Shown: one piece after another, positions 16,726 to 26,772 of the stretch | Numbering within the stretch: the stretch's first letter is position 1 | Layout of the letters: each line of letters starts with the position of its first letter | Assembly: GCF_008727795.1 (NCBI RefSeq) | Contig: NZ_CP044222.1 | Coordinates: 1,240,001 to 1,304,000 of the forward strand | DNA: 64,000 nt | Direction: 5' to 3' | Source: Nitrincola iocasae | GTDB taxonomy: Bacteria; Pseudomonadota; Gammaproteobacteria; Pseudomonadales; Balneatricaceae | The notes under the pieces: generated by a model | What the model saw: the letters and a program-made list of their open reading frames with translations, nothing else | Told to the model about the DNA's origin: nothing | The model's database searches: none | Position numbers and translations under genes: made by a program

Positions 16726-19700
16726 GCTCACCGCCACGCAGGCGGCTTAGAAAGATATGTGTCGAGCTGAGAAAATTGATTATATGCTCACCGCCACGCA
16801 GGCGGCTTAGAAAACCAGGTGGTAATACGGCATGCCGTCAGTGCCGCTCACCGCCACGCAGGCGGCTTAGAAATGTCTCTGTTGTTCCTGGATTATTGCT
16901 TGCTGGCTCACCGCCACGCAGGCGGCTTAGAAATATAAATAAAAAGGGGCCGAAGCCCCCTCTTAGCTCACCGCCACGCAGGCGGCTTAGAAAGCTAACA
17001 GTCACAATAGGGTAGCCTTTGTATCGCTCACCGCCACGCAGGCGGCTTAGAAATTCTTGGGATTGATTGGAATCAGTTCAATCGGGCTCACCGCCACGCA
17101 GGCGGCTTAGAAATCGGTGCGCAGAAACCCAACTAGCTTCGCGGCGCTCACCGCCACGCAGGCGGCTTAGAAATAAACACTGACGAGCTAAGGATTGAGT
17201 ACCCAGCTCACCGCCACGCAGGCGGCTTAGAAACTATTAAAAAACGCGCACGCGCGCGCGAAAAGGCTCACCGCCACGCAGGCGGCTTAGAAAGCACCTG
17301 GCAGGGCAGACGACATGCCTGAAGCGCTCACCGCCACGCAGGCGGCTTAGAAATGATTGGCGACGTGTTGCCTATATGCAGACTGGCTCACCGCCACGCA
17401 GGCGGCTTAGAAATACATCGAACAACATCCTGTTCAAATAGAATGGCTCACCGCCACGCAGGCGGCTTAGAAAAGATGGTTCTACCAGGTTGTCCTGCCA
17501 GATGGGCTCACCGCCACGCAGGCGGCTTAGAAATTGCTCTGGCCTTGCAGGTAATGCAGGTCACGGCTCACCGCCACGCAGGCGGCTTAGAAACTTACAG
17601 GGCTCTGTCGTTTACATCGCTGGTGGCTCACCGCCACGCAGGCGGCTTAGAAATGAATATCAGAAATCATATTAGTTAGGTTTTGGCTCACCGCCACGCA
17701 GGCGGCTTAGAAAAGGATCGTAGTTAAGCGGATCAGCATCATCAAGCTCACCGCCACGCAGGCGGCTTAGAAAAACATCGGCATCCAGACAATGCAGGCT
17801 GACATGCTCACCGCCACGCAGGCGGCTTAGAAATGCACGCTGTATGCCTATCCAGTTAACATGATGCTCACCGCCACGCAGGCGGCTTAGAAATGCTGAA
17901 GAAACCATCAAAACCATTACTGATGGCTCACCGCCACGCAGGCGGCTTAGAAATCAATATAATAAATAGAGCTAATAACAGAGCTGCTCACCGCCACGCA
18001 GGCGGCTTAGAAATGCCCTTTTGGCAGATCAATTCCCGTCTTTACGCTCACCGCCACGCAGGCGGCTTAGAAAACACCGTACCAAACATACAGACCTGAC
18101 CATTAGCTCACCGCCACGCAGGCGGCTTAGAAACTTTGAAAAATGGACCGAGAACAGCCTTGTTTGCTCACCGCCACGCAGGCGGCTTAGAAAAATTTGT
18201 GCAAGTCAGGACGTTTGACATAAGGGCTCACCGCCACGCAGGCGGCTTAGAAATGGTGAATGTTGTGCTGCTGTCAAAACAGTTAGCTCACCGCCACGCA
18301 GGCGGCTTAGAAAAGTTGTTATTTGCAAAAGCCGATTTATCAAAAGCTCACCGCCACGCAGGCGGCTTAGAAATACATCGTCCAGTACCTGAGCATTGTT
18401 TTCAAGCTCACCGCCACGCAGGCGGCTTAGAAATGCTGATGGGTGAGTTCAACAGCCGCCCTGCTGCTCACCGCCACGCAGGCGGCTTAGAAATTGATCA
18501 CGCGGCCTGTGGTTTTGCAGCGCTTGCTCACCGCCACGCAGGCGGCTTAGAAATGCAGGCGCAAGACGACGATGGCGGGTGCGTTGCTCACCGCCACGCA
18601 GGCGGCTTAGAAAGTGCCTTAAAGCAGGGCGGCCAATAGTTACAAGCTCACCGCCACGCAGGCGGCTTAGAAACTGACTTAACGCCTGATGATGTTGAAT
18701 ATAAAGCTCACCGCCACGCAGGCGGCTTAGAAATGATCACCCCACTAGCTATGATTTAAAGTCTCGCTCACCGCCACGCAGGCGGCTTAGAAATACTCAA
18801 TGTCTCCAGTTATAAGTTCTGGTCCGCTCACCGCCACGCAGGCGGCTTAGAAATCACTGAAGTTTGCACTTCCTTTTTTTATCATGCTCACCGCCACGCA
18901 GGCGGCTTAGAAATTTAAATAATGGACCGAGAACAGCCTTGTTTTGCTCACCGCCACGCAGGCGGCTTAGAAAGATTACAACGCATGTAATTGATAAATC
19001 GACTAGCTCACCGCCACGCAGGCGGCTTAGAAAGGCAACAGTGCCATTTTCGGGGCATGATAAAGGCTCACCGCCACGCAGGCGGCTTAGAAAGGAGTAG
19101 CTGGGCGCTGGAATCTGAACAGACAGCTCACCGCCACGCAGGCGGCTTAGAAAATCACAGAGTGCCCTCCATGTGCTTTTGTTGAGCTCACCGCCACGCA
19201 GGCGGCTTAGAAACATTAGTTAGTTTCGCGTTTGCATCAACATCGGCTCACCGCCACGCAGGCGGCTTAGAAATGGTCATAATCCTGTTGGCTAGTACGT
19301 ATCCCGCTCACCGCCACGCAGGCGGCTTAGAAAGAGGTAATGAGATACCGCAGCATAAGTATTGAGCTCACCGCCACGCAGGCGGCTTAGAAAATGCGCG
19401 CCATCTTGGCCCCCGGGTACTGTTTGCTCACCGCCACGCAGGCGGCTTAGAAATGACACGGGAGCTGCAGGCACTAAAAGAAGGTGCTCACCGCCACGCA
19501 GGCGGCTTAGAAATGAAAATAATGATTCAAAAGCTGGATTGGCTAGCTCACCGCCACGCAGGCGGCTTAGAAAACCAGGGGGAAAAGTGGAAAATGAAGT
19601 TGAAAGCTCACCGCCACGCAGGCGGCTTAGAAAAATTGAAATGCTTAGTAGCATTAAGCTTATCAGCTCACCGCCACGCAGGCGGCTTAGAAATGGCAGA

Positions 19701-21673
19701 TATTCAAGAGGATTTCGATTCCGGTGCTCACCGCCACGCAGGCGGCTTAGAAATCAACGGCAGCAGTAACAGCACCTACTATCAAGCTCACCGCCACGCA
19801 GGCGGCTTAGAAATCGCTCAGTGCTGTCCAGATCCCGGACCTCTAGCTCACCGCCACGCAGGCGGCTTAGAAATTAGTGTTGTAACCCCGCCGCTTGGCT
19901 AGGATGCTCACCGCCACGCAGGCGGCTTAGAAAAATCACTTACCCCATAAACATTCACACCGCGGGCTCACCGCCACGCAGGCGGCTTAGAAATGCATGT
20001 AGTCCCGGTCTTGTAGGCCCATTCTGCTCACCGCCACGCAGGCGGCTTAGAAAAGCAATGATTGATGCAGTGATCAAAAGAACATGCTCACCGCCACGCA
20101 GGCGGCTTAGAAATAATTGCGGGATATACCTGATCAGCAAAAGCAGCTCACCGCCACGCAGGCGGCTTAGAAAATCATGCCCTGTGCTTTTAGTTTCTCG
20201 ATACCGCTCACCGCCACGCAGGCGGCTTAGAAAAATCAGATCTTTCTCAAGTGTGCGCATTCTCAGCTCACCGCCACGCAGGCGGCTTAGAAAAATACCG
20301 GGCGGTGATCGCTACCTGACACCATGCTCACCGCCACGCAGGCGGCTTAGAAATGACACGGGAGCTGCAGGCACTAAAAGAAGGTGCTCACCGCCACGCA
20401 GGCGGCTTAGAAATGTATCCAGACGGTTACCAGCGCCAGGCGATCGCTCACCGCCACGCAGGCGGCATAGAAACTCAAGCGCTGATAGCAGCGCCGAAGG
20501 CTCAGGCTCACCGCCACGCAGGCGGCTTAGAAATATCAGGGTTACGTAGCTTTGATGATTAACGTGCTCACCGCCACGCAGGCGGCTTAGAAATACCTGA
20601 AAGCCGTATTCAATGAGCTGATCAAGCTCACCGCCACGCAGGCGGCTTAGAAAAACACGCTAAATCACGAACTCGCCTACCTGAAGCTCACCGCCACGCA
20701 GGCGGCTTAGAAAGATCCGGGCGTGATGTAACTCCAAACACGCTAGCTCACCGCCACGCAGGCGGCTTAGAAAATTACCTTTAATTGGGATGGTGCTTCT
20801 GTTGTGCTCACCGCCACGCAGGCGGCTTAGAAAACCCCGCGCCTGTTCAACCGCTTTTGAAAGCCGCTCACCGCCACGCAGGCGGCTTAGAAAAATGCGG
20901 CAAGCCTCTCGCTCCAGCGACCACTGCTCACCGCCACGCAGGCGGCTTAGAAAAAAACCATGATCACGCTGGTGCCTATTAGTAAGCTCACCGCCACGCA
21001 GGCGGCTTAGAAATGATACCAATCCTGTAAAGCTTGTTCCAATTCGCTCACCGCCACGCAGGCGGCTTAGAAAAATCAGAACCGGCTACAGGTGTGTTTG
21101 TTTCTGCTCACCGCCACGCAGGCGGCTTAGAAAAAGCTGTTAACACTGAACCGCCGAGGGTCCATGCTCACCGCCACGCAGGCGGCTTAGAAATTCAACA
21201 GCAGGTCCGAACTCAGGTTCATCAGGCTCACCGCCACGCAGGCGGCTTAGAAAGTAATTAATTACATCTGCACCAGGCTCCATGTGCTCACCGCCACGCA
21301 GGCGGCTTAGAAATCACTGGCGCCAGCCAGCGCACAAAACAAAAGGCTCACCGCCACGCAGGCGGCTTAGAAAAAGCTGTTAACACTGAACCGCCGAGGG
21401 TCCATGCTCACCGCCACGCAGGCGGCTTAGAAATGGCAGTGGCAAGGGCGTTGGTTTTGTTATCCGCTCACCGCCACGCAGGCGGCTCAGAAATGAACAG
21501 GGTGCCGGTCAGAAAATGAGCTTCCGTTCACTGCCGTATAGGCAGCTCAGAAATACAAGGGACGAGCTACGACAACAGAATTCAAGTTCACTGCCGTATA
21601 GGCAGCTAAGAAATGCATCCGGTACCATCGGCCCTGTGCCATATAGTTCACTGCCGCATAGGCAGCTCAGATA
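16726..21673 (+). CRISPR. Type I-F CRISPR array, 83 repeats and 82 spacers, with two repeat types
   Basis: A 28-bp repeat and 32-bp spacer recur at an unbroken 60-bp period from 16726 to 21673. Repeats 1-79 begin GCTCACCGCCACGCA and end GGCGGCTTAGAAA; repeat 63 (20446) has CATAG in the tail. Repeat 80 (21466) is the same but with CTCAG. Repeats 81-83 (21526, 21586, 21646) are the canonical I-F form, beginning GTTCACTGCCGTATA or GCATA and ending GGCAGCTCAGAAA, GGCAGCTAAGAAA and GGCAGCTCAGATA; the last is degenerate, as expected for the old end. Two spacers occur twice (19454 and 20354; 21134 and 21374). Two more (18134 and 18914) share 23 bases with a 1-nt offset. The leader is on the cas6f side, so transcription is rightward. 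Confidence 0.99.
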
Positions 21674-21741
21674 AAGTAGAATCTTCTAATCTGTTAATGG
21701 CCAACTAAACTGAGCTTCCCCCAATAAAACGGACGGTTTAA

Positions 21742-22602
21742 TTAAGAGGCGTACTTAGCCTCGTATTCCACTGGACTGATATAGCCCAGATAAGAATGCC
21801 GTCTGCGCCTGTTATAGAAGACTTCAATGTATTCAAACAGGCTTTTCTTTGCTTCATCTCTCGACCGATAGTCCTCGTCGTAGACCAGTTCCGTTTTCAG
21901 CGTTCCGAAGAAGCTCTCTGCCACAGCGTTATCGAGACATTCCCCTTTCCGGCTCATGCTGCAAAGTAGTTTGTTTTCCTTTAGTAGCCGCTGGTAGCTG
22001 CCCGAGGCATAGGTGCTTCCCTGGTCCGAATGGACGATAACTGAGTCTACCTTACCTCGACGCCAGACAGCCATCGTCAGGGCATCCTGGACAAGCTGAG
22101 CGTTATTCTTGTCTCCCATTGCCCACCCCAGCACCTGGCGTGAATACAACTCAATCACCACGGCCAAATACAGCCAGCCTTGACGCGTAGGAATGAACGT
22201 CGTGTCCGTCACCCAGGCTTTATCGGGTAAATCGACATCGAACTCACGCTTGAGCCTGTCTGGCGCTGGCTGCATAGTATTCTTTGAGTCGGTAGTGATT
22301 ACAAATCGGCGTGCCATTTTCGACTGGATGTTATTCTCTCGCATCAGTCTGGCTACACGCTTTTCACTCACCGCTTCACCCGATTCCAAAAGGTCTCGGT
22401 GAATACGGGGTGAACCGTAGATCCCACGGCTGGCCTTGTGGAACAGTGATATCTTCGTCACCAACTTCCGGTTCTGCTTGGCACGGTCGCTCTCTGGCCG
22501 GTTGCGCCAGTCATAGTAACCACTGGGTGATACCTCCAGGGCCTGACAGAGGCGAATAACGCTGTGATCTTTGCTGTGCTCACCAATGAATGCGTACTTC
22601 AC
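21742..22602 (-). CDS. IS3-family transposase OrfB (DDE catalytic part), copy 1
   Basis: This 286-residue protein has the rve integrase core with DDE residues in WVTDTTFIP, IVHSDQGSTYASGSY and NAVAESFFGTLKTE. The N-terminal HTH_21 segment shows SRGIYGSPRIHRDL. Its GTG start overlaps the orfA stop (GTGA). The functional transposase is probably the OrfAB frameshift fusion made at the slippery site in orfA. It looks intact. Confidence 0.95.
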   Translation of the reverse strand: MKYAFIGEHSKDHSVIRLCQALEVSPSGYYDWRNRPESDRAKQNRKLVTKISLFHKASRGIYGSPRIHRDLLESGEAVSEKRVARLMRENNIQSKMARRFVITTDSKNTMQPAPDRLKREFDVDLPDKAWVTDTTFIPTRQGWLYLAVVIELYSRQVLGWAMGDKNNAQLVQDALTMAVWRRGKVDSVIVHSDQGSTYASGSYQRLLKENKLLCSMSRKGECLDNAVAESFFGTLKTELVYDEDYRSRDEAKKSLFEYIEVFYNRRRRHSYLGYISPVEYEAKYAS

Positions 22603-22919
22603 TTGAATTCCTTCGCAAAGTACGCCGCGGCCTTTTTTATGATTTCCAGCTCCTCCTTCAGCCGCTCATTCTCCCGCCGCAGAGTGGTTAACTCACTCTG
22701 ATTCTCTTTCTTGGGGCGGCCTCTGTTTCCTGAGAAAGCCTGTTCAGCCTGGCTTTGAAGCTGCTCCTTCCACTTGTAGAGCTGGTTTCGGCGAATCCCA
22801 AGCTCCATGGCAATCTCGGCAGCTGGCCTTCCAGACTCTTCCATCATCCGGATGGCCTCTTGCTTGAATTCCTTGGTATAGGTTTTATACGGCTTACGTT
22901 TCATAATCATGTTGAACAC
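22599..22919 (-). CDS. IS3-family transposase OrfA (DNA-binding part), copy 1
   Basis: This 106-residue protein has an N-terminal helix-turn-helix (KEFKQEAIRMMEESGRPAAE, then IAMELGIRRNQLYKWKEQL) and a C-terminal leucine-zipper-like coil (LTTLRRENERLKEELEIIKKA). The codons for IKKA contain A-AAA-AAG, where ribosomes can slip -1 into orfB. It is in the same orientation as orfB. Confidence 0.93.
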   Translation of the reverse strand: MFNMIMKRKPYKTYTKEFKQEAIRMMEESGRPAAEIAMELGIRRNQLYKWKEQLQSQAEQAFSGNRGRPKKENQSELTTLRRENERLKEELEIIKKAAAYFAKEFK

Positions 22920-23072
22920 TCCTTAGCCAGCATTGTCGCTGATTTAAAGTGTCCGTTAAACTAGGGGAGGTTCAAACTGACCCACCTCTGGCCATTAATT
23001 TTGACCCAGCCTCAGGGTAGCTTTGGCCACCAAAACCAGTACTTTTTCCTGATCATTATGAACAAGGGGAAA

Positions 23073-23206
23073 GGGTTTTGAAGGAGAGGGGTATAATTCA
23101 TAAAATCAAAGCACTATACGATAACGGCCAGAGGCTTTCGGTCCGGACCATCAGCAAACAGCTATCTATCTCTCGTAGTAATGTGCGTATTAAGCTTGAG
23201 CAATAA
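23073..23206 (+). pseudogene. Remnant of an IS21-family istA gene (N-terminal HTH only)
   Basis: The translation KIKALYDNGQRLSVRTISKQ continues into LSISRSNVRIKLEQ and a stop. This is the typical IstA N-terminal helix-turn-helix, but nothing of the transposase follows. The surrounding 22978-23250 has no other gene. It ends with a 'CAAGTTGGCTGACCCCTTGA' tract (about 23226-23249) that recurs at 40180-40240, suggesting the decayed end of a mobile element. Confidence 0.6.
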
Positions 23207-23280
23207 GTCGAGAGGTGGCGGGCCAAATCAAGTTGGCTGACCCCTTGATGGGAGAGCAGCAACAGAATCTGTGTTGCGCT

Positions 23281-23604
23281 TTAGCCTTCGTCTGAATAAA
23301 CACACACATTCCAATCGGCTGCCAGGCCATCTTCAGCCAGGCAGTAGCGTTCGAAAAAGTTGCTGATTTCATCGCGTTGGCAGTGGGTTTCGAAGCTTGG
23401 CATGTCTTTCCAGATTTCATGAAATACGATGGGGAAGCTGGTACCTTCAGCAAATGCGCTGTGGATCTGGCGTGTGACGATGTATTGAATACAGCCATCT
23501 TCCCTTAGGGTGTTGGGTTCAAGGGATTGCAGTACCTGGAAAAGCTCGGTTTCTTTTCCAGGTTTAGGCAGGAATTGAGCGGTGCAATAGACTTTGGATG
23601 ACAT
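23281..23604 (-). CDS. Antibiotic biosynthesis monooxygenase (ABM/YgiN-like) family protein
   Basis: This 107-residue ferredoxin-like alpha/beta-barrel protein opens SSKVYCTAQFLPKPGKETEL and contains REDGCIQYIVTRQ and IVFHEIWKDMPSFETHC, the standard ABM pattern in which a small dimer oxidises quinol-like or aromatic compounds, or only binds them. No partner enzyme is adjacent. The gene follows an IS remnant and precedes a GNAT gene on the same strand. Confidence 0.78.
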   Translation of the reverse strand: MSSKVYCTAQFLPKPGKETELFQVLQSLEPNTLREDGCIQYIVTRQIHSAFAEGTSFPIVFHEIWKDMPSFETHCQRDEISNFFERYCLAEDGLAADWNVCVYSDEG

Positions 23605-23679
23605 GTGTGGGCCTCAGCTCGAATAAAACAGGCTCCGATCTTATCGTTGAACTAGATATATTCCAAGAGTTTGGAGCAT

Positions 23680-24180
23680 TCAAGCCTCTAGCTGTTTCTG
23701 ATAAAACACCAAATCCAGCCAGCGATCAAACTTGTAGCCAACCTGGGGCAGTCTGCCGGTTTCTTGGAATCCTAGTGCCTGGTGTAATGCGATGCTGGCG
23801 GCATTGTCGGCATCGATAGCACCGATCATGCAGTGGTATTGCTGCGATTGGGCACGTTCTATCAGTGCGAGCAGCAGTACTTTGCCGATACCCCGACCAC
23901 GATAGTCAGGGTGCAGATAAATGGAGTGTTCTACGGTGGTATTAAAAGCGGGGAAGGGGCGGAAGCGACCATAGCTGGCAAACCCCATTAGCTGTCCGTG
24001 TTCATCAAGTGCTCCGATCACCGGCAGGTTGAGTTGTTGTTTATCGGCAAACCAGCGATCGATGGTTTGTCGGTCTCGGGGTTGGTATTCGTAGAGGGCG
24101 GTGGTGTGGAGTATGGCATCGTTGAAGATGTCTAGAATGGCGTCACCCTGTTGCTGGTTCTCGCAGTCGATTAAGTGCAT
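23680..24180 (-). CDS. GNAT N-acetyltransferase, phosphinothricin/methionine-sulfoximine acetyltransferase type
   Basis: The 166-residue protein has the Pat/YncA layout: an N-terminal ILDIFNDAILHTTALYEYQPR, the acetyl-CoA loop HPDYRGRGIGKVLL near residue 88, a catalytic-region EHSIYLHP and the C-terminal HQALGFQETGRLPQVGYKFDRWLD. It acetylates the amino group of amino-acid-like compounds; the actual substrate is unknown. It appears to be a single-gene unit with 75 bp to the ABM gene downstream. Confidence 0.85.
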   Translation of the reverse strand: MHLIDCENQQQGDAILDIFNDAILHTTALYEYQPRDRQTIDRWFADKQQLNLPVIGALDEHGQLMGFASYGRFRPFPAFNTTVEHSIYLHPDYRGRGIGKVLLLALIERAQSQQYHCMIGAIDADNAASIALHQALGFQETGRLPQVGYKFDRWLDLVFYQKQLEA

Positions 24181-24383
24181 GGCGGTTGATCACGGGTTGC
24201 TTAGTGGGTAGATGGGGCGGCAAATGCCTGCCGTTTTCCTGCAAAATGGGCAATTGCTGACATCTTGGTGCGGGTTATCATAAGACAACTTATTGTTTTT
24301 GTGTAAGCGTTTTTTTATTGGTCTGGGTTTTGCTTTTAACTCTGCTGTAGAGGATAGAACAGTCCGAAGAGGAGGAGTGAAAG

Positions 24384-24818
24384 ATGAAAATCGATCTGGA
24401 TCAGGTGAAAGCCTACAGGGTATTACATCCGGACACTAGCATGCGGGTGAATAAAACAACACCATCAGGTGGTTTTGGTGATCTGCTTGAGCGGCTGTTG
24501 CACCAGCCCTCATCATCTAATACGCAGGCGTCGGTTGGTTTGTCAGAAGAAGAAACCGAGTCGAAGACTTCAACAGAGACTGAGGTAACCGCAGAGCAAC
24601 AGCGTGAAGCTGTTCGCAATCAGTTGCTGGCAATGCTGGATATGACGCCGGCTGAGCGTATACGTTTTGCCTATTTACAATCGAAGGGGTTAACCGAGGA
24701 AGATCTGGCTAATATGTCGCCTGAGGAGCGTGAGAAAATTGAACAAGAGATACAGGATGAGCTGGAAAATAAACTGGGTGGTGTGGCTGATAGTGAGGAT
24801 GAAAATACCACTGGCTGA
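24384..24818 (+). CDS. Hypothetical acidic protein upstream of recQ
   Basis: This 144-residue protein has RBS GAGGAG before its ATG (AGGAGGAGTGAAAG). The N-terminal half is low in complexity and rich in Ser, Thr and Glu (SSSNTQASVGLSEEETESKT). The C-terminal half forms a conserved-looking helical block (LLAMLDMTPAERIRFAYLQSKG, then LTEEDLANMSPEEREKIEQE). It has no signal peptide or membrane segment. I do not recognise the family. It is followed 58 bp later by recQ in the same direction. Confidence 0.6.
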   Translation: MKIDLDQVKAYRVLHPDTSMRVNKTTPSGGFGDLLERLLHQPSSSNTQASVGLSEEETESKTSTETEVTAEQQREAVRNQLLAMLDMTPAERIRFAYLQSKGLTEEDLANMSPEEREKIEQEIQDELENKLGGVADSEDENTTG

Positions 24819-24876
24819 CCGGGTTATACGGATTCACGGATGACAAGCTGCGGGGGTTCGCGGATAATACCCGCCC

Positions 24877-26757
24877 ATGACAAATCACTCCGCACTTTTT
24901 GAATCTGCCCGAAAAAATCTGATTGAGGTGTTTGGCTTCAGCCAGTTCCGTACCCCTCAGGAAGAAGTGGTCAGTACCCTGCTGTCTGGCCAGGATGCAC
25001 TGGTTGTTATGCCGACAGGCGGGGGGAAATCTCTGTGTTATCAGTTGCCCTCCCTGGTTCGCAGTGGTACCGGGGTGGTGATTTCACCGCTGATCGCGCT
25101 GATGCAGGATCAGGTGAGCGCTTTGTCTCAGTTGGGGATTCGGGCAGGTTGTCTCAACTCATCTATTGCCTTTGAACAACTGCAGCAGACAGAGCAACAG
25201 TTGCTGACCGGGCAGCTGGATCTGTTGTATGTCGCTCCTGAGCGCCTGTTGCAGCCGCGGACCCTGTCGCTGTTGCAGCGTACTGAAATTGCACTGTTTG
25301 CCATAGATGAAGCCCATTGTGTGTCTCAGTGGGGGCATGATTTTCGCCCTGAATACATGCAGCTCGGCCAATTGGCGGAGCTGTTTCCCGGTGTGCCTCG
25401 TGTTGCGTTAACGGCCACCGCTGACGCTCGTACACGTGACGAAATTGTCAAACGTCTGGCGTTGATCAACGCTCGTCTTTTTGTTCAGGGGTTTGACCGA
25501 CCTAATATTCGTTACCGTATTGGCCAGAAGGAAAAAGCCCGCGAGCAATTGCTGCGTTTTATCCGTACTGAGCATGAGCAGGATGTTGGTGTCGTTTACT
25601 GTCTGTCACGCAAACGGGTTGAAGAAACTGCCGCTTTTTTGTGTGATAAGGGCTTTAATGCCTTGCCATATCATGCGGGATTGTCGGCGGATCTGCGTCA
25701 GCATCATCAGCATCGTTTTCTGACTGAAGAATCGATCATTATGGTGGCGACTATTGCTTTTGGTATGGGCATCGATAAACCCAATGTGCGCTTTGTGGCA
25801 CATCTGGATCTGCCGCGTTCGATTGAAGCCTATTATCAGGAAACCGGGCGTGCCGGTCGTGATGGACTCCCGGCCGATGCCTGGATGGTGTATGGGTTGC
25901 AGGATGTGCTGTTTCTGCGGCAGATGCTGGAAAATTCTCAGGCTGAAGACCGCTATAAACAGGTTGAACGTCAGAAGCTGGAGGCGATGCTGGGGTTGTG
26001 CGAGATCACCACTTGTCGACGTCAGGTGTTACTCGGTTATTTTGGCGAGCCGGATCATCCGCCTTGTGGTAACTGCGACACCTGCCTTGAACCGGTACCT
26101 GTCTGGGATGCGACCGACGCCGCTCGCAAGGCGCTGTCAGCGGTTTATCGTAGTGGTCAGCGCTTTGGTGTTAATCATGTGGTGGATATATTACTAGGGC
26201 AGGAGACGGATAAAGTTCGTCAGAATCAGCATCAGCGCATAAGCACCTGGGGGATAGGTAAAGAGCTGGATCGTAATCAGTGGCGCTCGGTGTTTCGCCA
26301 ACTGGTAGCACGAGGCTTACTGAATGTGGATGCCGAAGGGCATGGCGTGCTGTTGCTGAATGATCGCTGCCGTGGATTGCTACGGGGTGAAGAAACTATT
26401 GAACTGCGTAAAGATCCCCGTATTCCCTCCGGCAAAGGCAAGACCGATTTCCGTACGGCGGCACGCCGTGATCGCGCAAATCCGGCCATGCGCCGCCTGG
26501 AACCGGCTGAAGAGAATCTCTGGGAAGATTTGCGAGCCCTGCGAAAACGTTTAGCTCAGACGCAGGATGTCCCGCCTTATGTTATTTTTCATGATGCAAC
26601 ACTAATGGAAATGGTGATCTATCGTCCCCGGACGGAACAGCAGATGCGTAGTCTGAGTGGCATAGGTGAGCGTAAATTCGATCTGTATGGTGAGGCTTTT
26701 CTATCGTTGATTGAGGAGCATCAAACGGCGCCGGGTACCTGGGTCAGGCCAGTATGA
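24877..26757 (+). CDS. recQ: ATP-dependent DNA helicase RecQ
   Basis: The 626-residue 3'-5' helicase of the RecF recombination pathway has all its parts. The first RecA-like domain carries Walker A MPTGGGKSLCYQLP (near residue 50) and DEAH box AIDEAHCVSQWGHDFRPEY. The second has GIDKPNVRFVAHLDLPRS and QETGRAGRDG. The RQC zinc site has four cysteines (CEITTCRRQVLLGYF and CGNCDTC), then a winged helix, and a C-terminal HRDC domain (MRSLSGIGERKFDLYGEAFL). It is adjacent to a small membrane-protein gene in the same direction. Truncation or loss of motif residues is not seen. Confidence 0.96.
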   Translation: MTNHSALFESARKNLIEVFGFSQFRTPQEEVVSTLLSGQDALVVMPTGGGKSLCYQLPSLVRSGTGVVISPLIALMQDQVSALSQLGIRAGCLNSSIAFEQLQQTEQQLLTGQLDLLYVAPERLLQPRTLSLLQRTEIALFAIDEAHCVSQWGHDFRPEYMQLGQLAELFPGVPRVALTATADARTRDEIVKRLALINARLFVQGFDRPNIRYRIGQKEKAREQLLRFIRTEHEQDVGVVYCLSRKRVEETAAFLCDKGFNALPYHAGLSADLRQHHQHRFLTEESIIMVATIAFGMGIDKPNVRFVAHLDLPRSIEAYYQETGRAGRDGLPADAWMVYGLQDVLFLRQMLENSQAEDRYKQVERQKLEAMLGLCEITTCRRQVLLGYFGEPDHPPCGNCDTCLEPVPVWDATDAARKALSAVYRSGQRFGVNHVVDILLGQETDKVRQNQHQRISTWGIGKELDRNQWRSVFRQLVARGLLNVDAEGHGVLLLNDRCRGLLRGEETIELRKDPRIPSGKGKTDFRTAARRDRANPAMRRLEPAEENLWEDLRALRKRLAQTQDVPPYVIFHDATLMEMVIYRPRTEQQMRSLSGIGERKFDLYGEAFLSLIEEHQTAPGTWVRPV

Positions 26758-26772
26758 TGTCACGGGCTGTAA

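Larger units (their letters stand above)
21711..22974 (-). mobile_element. IS3-family insertion sequence, copy 1
   Basis: This 1264-bp element is bounded by imperfect inverted repeats TGAGCTTCCCCCAATAAAAC and TGAACCTCCCCTAGTTTAAC, both continuing GGAC. AAC flanks both sides (21708-21710 and 22975-22977), a 3-bp target duplication, so it arrived by transposition. It carries orfA and orfB on the minus strand, with an A-AAA-AAG slippery heptamer at 22632-22638 for -1 frameshifting. It sits 37 bp after the last CRISPR repeat. A copy that looks identical lies at 33987-35250. Confidence 0.95.

Noticed and set aside
16710..21261. Many 60-170 residue ORFs with repeated AHRHAGGLE, SPPRRRLRN or FLSRLRGGE text
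   Set aside because: They are translations of the CRISPR repeat in different frames and carry no protein signal.
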